From positions 1-10,379 of the forward strand of contig JAPLWO010000067.1 of the NCBI GenBank assembly GCA_026396555.1: a DNA stretch of 10,379 nucleotides, written 5' to 3'. The notes under the pieces were generated by a model, which saw nothing but the letters and a program-made list of their open reading frames with translations, was not told the DNA's origin and searched no databases. Shown piece by piece: positions 1 through 5,511 of the stretch (positions are counted from its first letter, which is position 1; every line of letters starts with the position of its first letter). Made by a program: the position numbers and the translations under genes. The DNA is from Candidatus Magasanikiibacteriota bacterium. GTDB taxonomy: Bacteria > Patescibacteriota > Patescibacteriia > Magasanikbacterales > 2-02-FULL-50-9b.

Positions 1-404
1 TTTTTTGCGAGATCCGTATTTTCCTTTAAAAAAGCGATCATCTCATCAGGATCAAAATATCCATGGCGAAGATATGCCTCATTCTTTGTGATAATAGAAA
101 AATCACCCTTTTCTAATGCCGCATCGATAGTAATACCACCCGCGCGCATTCCAGCCAGCACTTCATCCTTAGAATTTTCATCTACAACATAAATGCACTT
201 TTCACCATGTTCAAGTCCCACACGTATAAACGGTACAGCAGCAGCGAATTCCTCTTGCTTTGTTTTATATATGACACAGAGATGATCATGAACGGCGGTC
301 TGTTCAACCGCCCTAATAAAACGATTGGAGTCATCGCTTTGATTTTTATCTTCTTTTTTTTCTAGAACGCGCGCCAACTTATTTTTTTTAAAAAATAGAG
401 ACAT
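1..404 (-). CDS. MEDS-domain sensor protein, N-terminal part (runs off left edge)
   Basis: An open frame starts at ATG 402-404 and continues to the window edge, giving 134 codons without a stop. After a basic, charged N-terminus (about residues 1-35) the protein reads HDHLCVIYKTKQEE, then PFIRVGLEHGEKCIYVVDE, then a segment with RAGGITIDAALEKGDF and YFDPDEMIAFLKE. This series is the pattern of the MEDS domain, first described in the DcmR regulator and common as an input module of histidine kinases and anti-sigma-type regulators. The C-terminal output domain lies outside the window, so kinase or other activity cannot be decided here. The gene begins 41 bases after the response regulator stop on the same strand with no terminator between, which suggests one operon and a signalling pair. 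No Shine-Dalgarno is visible. The family call is from recalled family pattern, not from a search. Confidence 0.82.
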   Translation of the reverse strand, partial: MSLFFKKNKLARVLEKKEDKNQSDDSNRFIRAVEQTAVHDHLCVIYKTKQEEFAAAVPFIRVGLEHGEKCIYVVDENSKDEVLAGMRAGGITIDAALEKGDFSIITKNEAYLRHGYFDPDEMIAFLKENTDLAK

Positions 405-445
405 ATGAAGGATGGTAGTTCTAACAAACTCTAAAACCCGATATT

Positions 446-826
446 TTATCTACTACGTATGTAATCAAAAATCTCATCAATTTTTGTATTTGCTTTAATA
501 AAAAACTTTTCTGCCCCTAATTTCCTTGCAGAATCAATTTCTGTCGGTTGCGCAAGATTGGATAGTACCACAATTGGCACGGCCTTTGTGGCATTATCTT
601 TTTTCAACTCCTTAATAATAGTGAACCCATCTACTTCAGGCAACACCAGGTCGAGTAGCAGCACGTTGGGTAAAAATGCCTTCACTACGTCAACGGCGTG
701 AACCCCGTTTTCGAGTGTTTTAACTATATAATTCTCTTTTTTAAAACGCTCTGCTAATATGTTGAGGAGTAATGGATCATCCTCGACGATCAAAATCCTT
801 TTTTCTTCTATTGACTGGTCACTCAT
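446..826 (-). CDS. Single-domain (receiver-only) response regulator
   Basis: This 126-residue protein is a complete CheY-like receiver domain with no output domain. The acidic pocket is D16 and D17 (in ILIVEDDP), the phosphoacceptor is D59 (in LLLDLVLP), the switch Ser/Thr is S89 (in VVLSN) and the conserved Lys is K111 (in FFIKA). All residues needed for phosphorylation are therefore present. It should act by protein-protein interaction or phosphotransfer, because there is no DNA-binding or enzymatic domain. It is the first gene of a probable operon with the MEDS-domain protein, which is a plausible partner. ATG 824-826 has no clear Shine-Dalgarno upstream. A TAAATA hexamer sits almost on the start codon, so a leaderless transcript is possible, but I do not call that promoter. 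The receiver assignment is very secure; the partner is inferred from position. Confidence 0.95.
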   Translation of the reverse strand: MSDQSIEEKRILIVEDDPLLLNILAERFKKENYIVKTLENGVHAVDVVKAFLPNVLLLDLVLPEVDGFTIIKELKKDNATKAVPIVVLSNLAQPTEIDSARKLGAEKFFIKANTKIDEIFDYIRSR

Positions 827-936
827 AGTAATTATTTACAACGAACTTTCAGCCAAAAAAATAATCCAAAATTCTTGCTCATATGATACCACCAATCACC
901 TATTAGCAATAGAGATATCCACTGTTATATAAAAAC

Positions 937-965
937 TTGAATAAAACCCGCTTTTTATCTATAAT
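937..965 (+). promoter_or_regulatory. Sigma-70-type promoter for the microprotein
   Basis: TTGAAT (937-942) and a consensus TATAAT (960-965) are separated by exactly 17 bases. Transcription should start near 972, leaving a leader of about 16 bases before ATG 988. No Shine-Dalgarno lies in that leader. Confidence 0.75.
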
Positions 966-987
966 TGAAGTATCATTAATACAAAAT

Positions 988-1062
988 ATGGCAAAAGGAA
1001 ACAACGCACAGCAGAAAAATGTTAAGAAACCAAAACAAAAAAAGAAGGCAGAAAAAGCTTAA
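988..1062 (+). CDS. Lysine-rich 24-residue microprotein (MAKGNN type)
   Basis: An ATG at 988 opens a 24-codon frame ending in TAA 1060-1062. The product begins MAKGNNAQQKN and continues with K-K-P-K-Q-K-K-K, so about 10 of 24 residues are lysine and no hydrophobic core is possible. It should be intrinsically disordered and could bind nucleic acid or ribosomes; that is inference from charge alone. I recall very short proteins starting MAKGNN followed by lysines in several bacterial groups, but no function is known to me. Support for a real gene is the consensus promoter at the right distance upstream and the hairpin terminator starting 17 bases after the stop, which make a self-contained transcription unit. 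The alternative is a small RNA with an accidental frame. Confidence 0.62.
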   Translation: MAKGNNAQQKNVKKPKQKKKAEKA

Positions 1063-1074
1063 AAGCCTCTTTCG

Positions 1075-1109
1075 AAAAAAATGCAGCAGCCTAAAGTTGC
1101 TGCATTTTT
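1075..1109. terminator. Bidirectional terminator between convergent genes
   Basis: The arm aaatgcagca (1079-1088) pairs with tgctgcattt (1098-1107) around a 9-base loop. A-rich sequence flanks the left side and T-rich sequence the right, so the hairpin can terminate transcripts from either strand. It serves the microprotein on the plus strand. On the minus strand it overlaps the last codons (MQQL and stop) of the secreted protein. Confidence 0.85.
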
Positions 1110-1735
1110 ATATTCGAAATTTTAACCGATGCATCTTCAGTATAAAATCCATATTTTCCATCTACCGGTAATGTATCCTTTGCGCTCATCGTATACTGTA
1201 AATATTTTTTGCCATTTACTGAAACGGTGATAACATTTTTCTGTGCCCGCAGAACGACATTATAATTTGCGTTGACTGGAAAATTATATTGCCCAAGCGT
1301 TGATGTATGTAAGAAATTTTGTTTATTCAAAAGAAGTGATTCCCCTAATTCCAATCCATACCCTTTTGGTTTCAAAATTAAATATTTGAACTCGCCCGTA
1401 TCTTTATATCCAAATATAACCCAACCAACTTCCCATGGATTTGGCGCTGATCCGGTTCGCAATTGCTTTACCGTTTTCATTGTGTAGCTCAATTGAAACG
1501 GTTGGTGAACTACTCGCCCACTCACCGCGAGCGCTGCGTGAGTCTCCGATGGTTGCGTTGCTGCTTTTGGAGTCATTGTTAATGTGTGAGCTGACGCACT
1601 CCATTTTACAGAGCCATATCCGTCAAAAATCGTCGTCCCATCCCAGCCATAAGTCGCTGCGAACACGAGACCACTCGGAATTGCCACCGCTAGAAAAAGT
1701 GCAATCGCACCTAAAATTTTGTTTATTTTTTTCAT
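1091..1735 (-). CDS. Secreted beta-sandwich (LamG/DUF1080-like) protein
   Basis: The start chosen is ATG 1733-1735, giving 214 residues beginning MKKINKILG. An upstream-extended frame to 1876 would run through the helicase terminator and the neighbouring coding region. Residues 1-26 form a signal peptide: Lys-rich start, hydrophobic stretch, and a VFA-A cleavage site. The mature part has alternating short strands with W101-E-V-G-W-V-I-F-G-Y, Y118-L-I-L-K-P-K-G, NVITVSVNGKK (167-177) and a closing GKYGFYTEDASV segment. This resembles concanavalin-type sandwich folds of the DUF1080/family-16-like group, which often bind or process polysaccharide. No catalytic residues can be named, so a binding role is as likely as an enzymatic one. 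No membrane anchor or sorting motif is seen at the C-terminus. An extended -10 lies just upstream and a terminator overlaps its 3' end, so it is probably monocistronic. Confidence 0.8.
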   Translation of the reverse strand: MKKINKILGAIALFLAVAIPSGLVFAATYGWDGTTIFDGYGSVKWSASAHTLTMTPKAATQPSETHAALAVSGRVVHQPFQLSYTMKTVKQLRTGSAPNPWEVGWVIFGYKDTGEFKYLILKPKGYGLELGESLLLNKQNFLHTSTLGQYNFPVNANYNVVLRAQKNVITVSVNGKKYLQYTMSAKDTLPVDGKYGFYTEDASVKISNIKMQQL

Positions 1736-1753
1736 AGTAAAATAGATATCCAG

Positions 1754-1762
1754 ATCATAACA
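1754..1762 (-). promoter_or_regulatory. Extended -10 promoter for the secreted protein
   Basis: On the minus strand TATGAT (1754-1759) is preceded by TG at the extended -10 spacing (1761-1762). The -35 zone 17 bases further up is the T-tract of the helicase terminator and matches poorly, so this promoter would depend on the extended -10. The predicted start lies only about 10-15 bases before ATG 1735. Confidence 0.55.
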
Positions 1763-1775
1763 TAGTTCATTGGAT

Positions 1776-1814
1776 AAAAAAATGCCGCCGCCACGTTTTG
1801 CAACGCGACGACGG
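1776..1814 (-). terminator. Rho-independent terminator of the helicase gene
   Basis: On the minus strand a 13-bp stem (arms 1802-1814 and 1785-1797) closes on a GCAA tetraloop of the stable GNRA class and is followed within two bases by seven T (1776-1782). Several pairs are G-T wobbles, so the stem forms well only in RNA of the minus strand. On the plus strand these become A-C mismatches. It starts about 20 bases after the helicase stop codon. Confidence 0.88.
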
Positions 1815-1833
1815 ACTTTTGACTTACCGCTTG

Positions 1834-3639
1834 TTACGGCGGCGACGAACATTCTTCCATAAGCGCCGCAAACCATGACCGAGCTGCTTGCAGCGGATAA
1901 AGCACCGCTGCGATTTCTTCCTCGGTAATGTCGTCTTCCAAGGCAGGAGCCTCTTCAACTTCAACCACAGGTGTTGCTTCCAAGGCAGGAGCCTCTTCAG
2001 GCTGTCGCCAGCCATTCTTGACCATGGTCTCTCGCCAAAACAACCGCGACTCCTTCTTCCCGTTCTCACCCATTACCATTTTCCTCGTCGCGTACCCTCG
2101 ATCACACAACCGATCAAAAAACTGCTTGATCTGCCACTCGCTAAAATTCCCAATCGGACTGCGTGTACTATCAGCGAGCATTTCCAAACTAAGTGGCGCG
2201 CCATCAAACACTCGATACAGTCGCGCTGCAAGCAGCTCAATGTTTTTCTGATTGTCCGTTTTCAGAAACCCATCCCAACCACCGCGCGTTTCCCACACAT
2301 CTCCATACGTATCAGCTGGCAACGGCGGAAGCCGATCATCCAAATGAGCACGCGCGTAGTACTGCGAGGAATTAATGATCCACAACTTCTCACACGCCGC
2401 CGAGGCCTCCTCGATCGTCGGATAAAAGTTGCTGTCAACGCGTTGCACCACCTCAAGAACTTTTTGCAGATCCGAAGACAGTGAGATGCTCCAGTTCTTG
2501 TGCTCTGTTTTCCCACGCGCGATCATCGCGTCTCGCAGCCGATCCATCAGCCGCTGAATCATGACAAGCCGCTTCGTGTTACCAACAAAGTCGAGAACCT
2601 TCACCCGTGTTTTTCCCGGAGCAAGCCGAAGCCCGCGACCAAGCTGCTGGTAAAAGATCGTTTCCGAATCAGTACTTCGCAGAAACACGATAAGCTCAGC
2701 GTCAGGGATATCGATCGCCTCGTTGAACTTGTTGACGACCAGAATCTCCTGGAACGCGCCATGCCGATACGCATATAGCGTCGCGGCCTGTTGCGTCGAA
2801 TGCAAGCTCGTGTGATACGCGCGCGCATCCGGAAACAATTCTGCCACGCGTTCGACATCCGCGATCGAATCGCAGAAAAAAATCGTCCGCATGCCGTCTG
2901 GTCCTTGCGCTTCTCGCACACGTCGCGCGACATCTTGAAATTGTTCGCGTCCAAACACAACACTATCAATCTCTGCGCGCGTAATCGTTCGATCGCCACG
3001 CTGTGCTCGCGCCACAAGCTCGTCCAACTTCTCATGATCAATACCGTCGAGTACCATGTCGTAATCAATTCCCGCGAGCCACAAGCCATCGGCAAGCGCC
3101 TCAACGAGATCATACGAATACACAGGCTCACCAAACTGCGCTGTGACGTCACGACCATCCATGCGACGCGGTGTCGCGGTCTGACCGAGCAAAAATGCGG
3201 GCTTAAGATACCGAATCACATCACCGTACGTTTCTGCTTGACCATGATGCGCTTCATCAACGATCACCAGACCGAAATGATTCGGCTTCACGACGCGTAT
3301 GAGGTTGCGCATCGTTTGAAATGTCGCGAACGAAACGTCAGTTTTTCCCTTGAGCTGCTTTGCGTCTTTGAGCAGTTCGATTTTGAGATCAAGCCCTTCG
3401 AGTTCTGGGCCGTACTCGTCACCGAGAATCTGCTGCAACGGATCAACCATGTGCATCAAAAACAGCACAGGACCTTTCGCACGATAACGCTCAAACCAAT
3501 GCCGCGTAAACTTCGCGCTAATCACTGATTTACCGAGTCCGGTTGCGAGCACCACAAGTGCACGCTCAGCGCCCGTTTCGATCTGCTCAACAATCCGCGA
3601 ACATGCCGCGAGTTGATATGGGCGTGCTTCCTTTTTCAT
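1834..3639 (-). CDS. Superfamily 2 DEAH-box helicase, RadD/type III Res-like
   Basis: The 601-residue product starts at ATG 3639, chosen over an upstream TTG (3651) because GGAGG (3645-3649) sits 5 bases before this ATG. Motif I is ATGLGKS (32-38), motif II DEAH (128-131), motif III TAT (154-156), motif V is in the FNEAIDIP stretch (about 305-312) and motif VI is QQLGRGLR (331-338). The stretch LGRGLRLAPGKT followed by LDFVGN resembles RadD and the helicase subunit of type III restriction enzymes. It should be an ATP-dependent DNA translocase or helicase in repair or defence. No nuclease or methylase is adjacent, so a restriction system is not supported. Residues about 405-460 (YPTIEEA through GGWDGFL) resemble an integrase-type repeat unit. 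The C-terminus carries EEAPALE twice (548-554, 562-568) in an acidic linker. It is GC-richer than the ABC genes and is a single-gene unit with its own promoter and terminator. Confidence 0.88.
   Translation of the reverse strand: MKKEARPYQLAACSRIVEQIETGAERALVVLATGLGKSVISAKFTRHWFERYRAKGPVLFLMHMVDPLQQILGDEYGPELEGLDLKIELLKDAKQLKGKTDVSFATFQTMRNLIRVVKPNHFGLVIVDEAHHGQAETYGDVIRYLKPAFLLGQTATPRRMDGRDVTAQFGEPVYSYDLVEALADGLWLAGIDYDMVLDGIDHEKLDELVARAQRGDRTITRAEIDSVVFGREQFQDVARRVREAQGPDGMRTIFFCDSIADVERVAELFPDARAYHTSLHSTQQAATLYAYRHGAFQEILVVNKFNEAIDIPDAELIVFLRSTDSETIFYQQLGRGLRLAPGKTRVKVLDFVGNTKRLVMIQRLMDRLRDAMIARGKTEHKNWSISLSSDLQKVLEVVQRVDSNFYPTIEEASAACEKLWIINSSQYYARAHLDDRLPPLPADTYGDVWETRGGWDGFLKTDNQKNIELLAARLYRVFDGAPLSLEMLADSTRSPIGNFSEWQIKQFFDRLCDRGYATRKMVMGENGKKESRLFWRETMVKNGWRQPEEAPALEATPVVEVEEAPALEDDITEEEIAAVLYPLQAARSWFAALMEECSSPP
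1935..1999. repeat. 23-bp direct repeat inside the helicase gene
   Basis: The same 23 bases (beginning cttccaaggc) occur at 1935-1957 and 1977-1999, 42 bases apart. Because 42 is a multiple of three, the repeat stays in frame and encodes EEAPALE twice in an acidic, Pro/Ala-rich linker. Perfect identity suggests a recent in-frame duplication. Confidence 0.85.
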
Positions 3640-3669
3640 GAACACCTCCAAACAGTAGTGGACAGGCGT

Positions 3670-3699
3670 AAATTAGCATTATTTACACAAAAATGTCAA
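3670..3699 (-). promoter_or_regulatory. Promoter of the helicase gene
   Basis: On the minus strand consensus TTGACA (3694-3699) and TAATTT (3670-3675) are 18 bases apart, and TGC before the -10 gives an extended -10. Transcription should start near 3663, about 24 bases before the ATG, leaving room for the GGAGG ribosome site. The -35 begins only 3 bases after the T-tract of the sigma-gene terminator. Confidence 0.7.
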
Positions 3700-3702
3700 G
3701 TT

Positions 3703-3741
3703 AAAAAAGGGCTCACGACAACGGTTTCGTCATCATGAGCC
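3703..3741 (-). terminator. Rho-independent terminator of the sigma-factor gene
   Basis: On the minus strand a 14-bp stem (arms 3728-3741 and 3710-3723, three G-T wobbles) closes on a 4-base loop and is followed by C and six T (3703-3708). It begins about 20 bases after the sigma stop codon and separates sigma and helicase transcription. Confidence 0.88.
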
Positions 3742-3761
3742 AGGAACCCTATTCTGCCGTA

Positions 3762-5390
3762 TTACATAGCCAACTCAAGCTGTTGCGCCGTGCGTTTGAT
3801 CGCTACCGCGTCGCGCTGCATCTGACTGTTGTGCGGAAGAGACGGTTGTGGTTCACCCGTAAGTACAAACGCAAACAGCAAACGCGGATATACGGCCTCG
3901 GGTGGAGGTCGCGGCGTCTGCAATTTCGCCTGATCGAGCGCAAAGTACTGACACACTGCCTGTGCGACCGCGTGCGCAAAACCTTCGAACATCGGCGCAG
4001 AAAGTTCATTGCCCTCATCCTCGATACTCTGAGTCACCGGACGCACGCGGGTCAACTTCGTATGTTCCGTGCGCGCCGTCACTTTCAACTGACGAGCCTT
4101 TTCAATGAATCGCTCATTACCCCTGTTGAATGTTGTGGTAATCAATTCAAGGACGTCAGACGGAAAATCCATGGACATGACAACCTTCTTTGCCTTTGTC
4201 TCAATTTGCCGAACTCGTTCTCGTGAGAGATTAAGATAATCTCCAATCTCCTGGAGCGTTTCCTCCGGCTTTCCGTCCAAACCAAACCGACGAATCAAAA
4301 CATACCGCTGATTATCGCCGAGCCGAAGCGAATCAAAGATCTGCTTTGCCACGTCTTCAAACAATGGCTGATCTTCCTCCGACGAACTAGTACGCCCCAG
4401 CGGATCTGCTTCAAGTGTCAAATCACCATCTCCCCCAACGTGCAGCAAATCTTCAAGTGTGAGCTTGGTGTCGCCCTTATTTGATTCTGGTGGCGAGTCG
4501 CTGAGTGACTTGGCCTTGCCTCGATTTACTGCCACCGCGTACAGCAGCTGTTCAAACCCTGATTCGGTCAACTCAAGCTCTGCACGAATCGCATCGTTCA
4601 GCGCTTCACCCGTATACTGCCGTTCGAACTTTTTCTCAGCAGCGTAAAAGCGATTAATTTCGCGGTAAATACCAGCCGGAATCCGAACGCGTCCGCTGTT
4701 GTGAATATCACGCTGCGCACACGCACGAATCCAATGGACCGCGAACGTAATAAACGAGAATCTCGCGTCGTATTTTTCCGCTGCACGCCACATTCCTTCC
4801 AGACCCGCGGAAATTATATCTGCAAATTCAAGCGCACGATCCGAGTTCTTCCGACCCATGTGGTCTGATCCGCAGAACTGACGAAAGCGCTGCAGAAATT
4901 TCATCATGAATCCCTGATTGTCGCGTACGAGCGCTTCACGTGCCGCACGAACCACCAACGGATTACTGCTTTTCAACGCAAGTATCGTTTTGGGATTATC
5001 ATCGGACTTTCGCACGAGATCTGGTGTGACCGCTTGCTGCTTAACCGTTTTGCCCGCAAATTCACTCACCGCAAGCGTCAATTCGAATTTGGTCATCATC
5101 CGACGAATCACCCCGATATCGTTTCCCGGAATTGCTTGATCCCGCAGCGTCTGCAGCGTCGTACGCGTCAGATCTCCGAGCGTCTCATAGCCCAGCTCAA
5201 TCAAGCGCGTGAGCACTTTTGAATTAACCGCAAAAACGCGCGGATCCTTCAACGAGATTTCTTCGACTTCGCTGTTAGCTTCGCCTGACTCGGCCTCAAC
5301 CGTAATCGTCGCATTCCGCGGCAGCATCGGATGCATGCTCGACGGAATATACGAAACATGCGGAACTACCAAATCTACTGTTCGTGTCAT
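3762..5390 (-). CDS. Sigma-70 family factor with alpha-CTD-like N-terminal module
   Basis: The start is ATG 5388-5390 (542 residues) because GGAGGGAG lies directly upstream (from 5400); a longer frame to 5486 would extend past the predicted promoter. Region 2 (about 156-238) contains ADIISAGLEGMWRAAEKYD, FSFITFAVHWIRA and RVRIPAG, matching core-binding and -10 recognition regions 2.1-2.4. Region 4 (about 346-404) contains RFGLDGKPEETLQEIG and LNLSRERVRQIETKA, the -35 recognition helix-turn-helix. Residues about 48-98 (from LKDPRVF through LGYETLGDLTRTTL) resemble the helix-hairpin-helix C-terminal domain of the RNA polymerase alpha subunit, unusual in a sigma factor. Region 3 holds an acidic, Ser-rich linker. 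About 138 residues follow region 4, where canonical sigma factors end, with no motif I recognise. It probably acts as an alternative or second group sigma. An inverted repeat at its transcript start hints at regulation. It is GC-richer than the ABC genes. Confidence 0.88.
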   Translation of the reverse strand: MTRTVDLVVPHVSYIPSSMHPMLPRNATITVEAESGEANSEVEEISLKDPRVFAVNSKVLTRLIELGYETLGDLTRTTLQTLRDQAIPGNDIGVIRRMMTKFELTLAVSEFAGKTVKQQAVTPDLVRKSDDNPKTILALKSSNPLVVRAAREALVRDNQGFMMKFLQRFRQFCGSDHMGRKNSDRALEFADIISAGLEGMWRAAEKYDARFSFITFAVHWIRACAQRDIHNSGRVRIPAGIYREINRFYAAEKKFERQYTGEALNDAIRAELELTESGFEQLLYAVAVNRGKAKSLSDSPPESNKGDTKLTLEDLLHVGGDGDLTLEADPLGRTSSSEEDQPLFEDVAKQIFDSLRLGDNQRYVLIRRFGLDGKPEETLQEIGDYLNLSRERVRQIETKAKKVVMSMDFPSDVLELITTTFNRGNERFIEKARQLKVTARTEHTKLTRVRPVTQSIEDEGNELSAPMFEGFAHAVAQAVCQYFALDQAKLQTPRPPPEAVYPRLLFAFVLTGEPQPSLPHNSQMQRDAVAIKRTAQQLELAM

Positions 5391-5418
5391 CACTCCCTCC
5401 GATGAGTTTGCGGTGAAA

Positions 5419-5437
5419 TTGCGCACCTGTTGCGCAA
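5419..5437. repeat. Perfect 7-bp inverted repeat at the sigma transcript start
   Basis: ttgcgca (5419-5425) and tgcgcaa (5431-5437) are perfect inverted copies around 5 bases. The predicted +1 of the sigma transcript falls near 5436, so this is either an operator overlapping the start site or a hairpin at the very 5' end of the mRNA. Confidence 0.65.
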
Positions 5438-5442
5438 AATCT

Positions 5443-5471
5443 ATCCTAGCGATAAGAGGCCTAAAAGTCAA
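5443..5471 (-). promoter_or_regulatory. Promoter of the sigma-factor gene
   Basis: On the minus strand TTGACT (5466-5471) and TAGGAT (5443-5448) are exactly 17 bases apart. The start near 5436 gives a leader of about 46 bases that carries the inverted repeat and ends in a GGAGG ribosome site. Confidence 0.75.
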
Positions 5472-5499
5472 GGTCAAATCGATCAATTCATGCTATACT
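5471..5499 (+). promoter_or_regulatory. Extended -10 promoter of the ABC exporter operon
   Basis: TATACT (5494-5499) is preceded by TGC, giving an extended -10. The -35 zone (5471-5476, aggtca) is a weak match and abuts the -35 of the divergent sigma promoter. The predicted start near 5506 is only about 6 bases before ATG 5512, so the mRNA is nearly leaderless. Confidence 0.6.
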
Positions 5500-5511
5500 A
5501 TTTTTCTATTT

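Noticed and set aside
1736..1876. Upstream extension of the secreted protein by 47 codons to 1876
   Set aside because: It would run through the helicase terminator and the helicase 3' end. A standard signal peptide begins at ATG 1735.
1888..3528. Long plus-strand open frames opposite the helicase (for example 1888-2484 and 2791-3528)
   Set aside because: They are antisense shadows of a clear helicase gene, with His/Arg/Cys-rich translations that show no family pattern and no promoter or ribosome site.
3735..4226. 163-codon plus-strand frame opposite the sigma gene
   Set aside because: It starts inside the sigma-gene terminator, its translation is Arg-rich and featureless, and the minus strand holds an unmistakable sigma factor.
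5391..5486. Upstream extension of the sigma frame by 32 codons to 5486
   Set aside because: The strong Shine-Dalgarno before ATG 5390 and the promoter at 5443-5471 place the extension outside the transcript.
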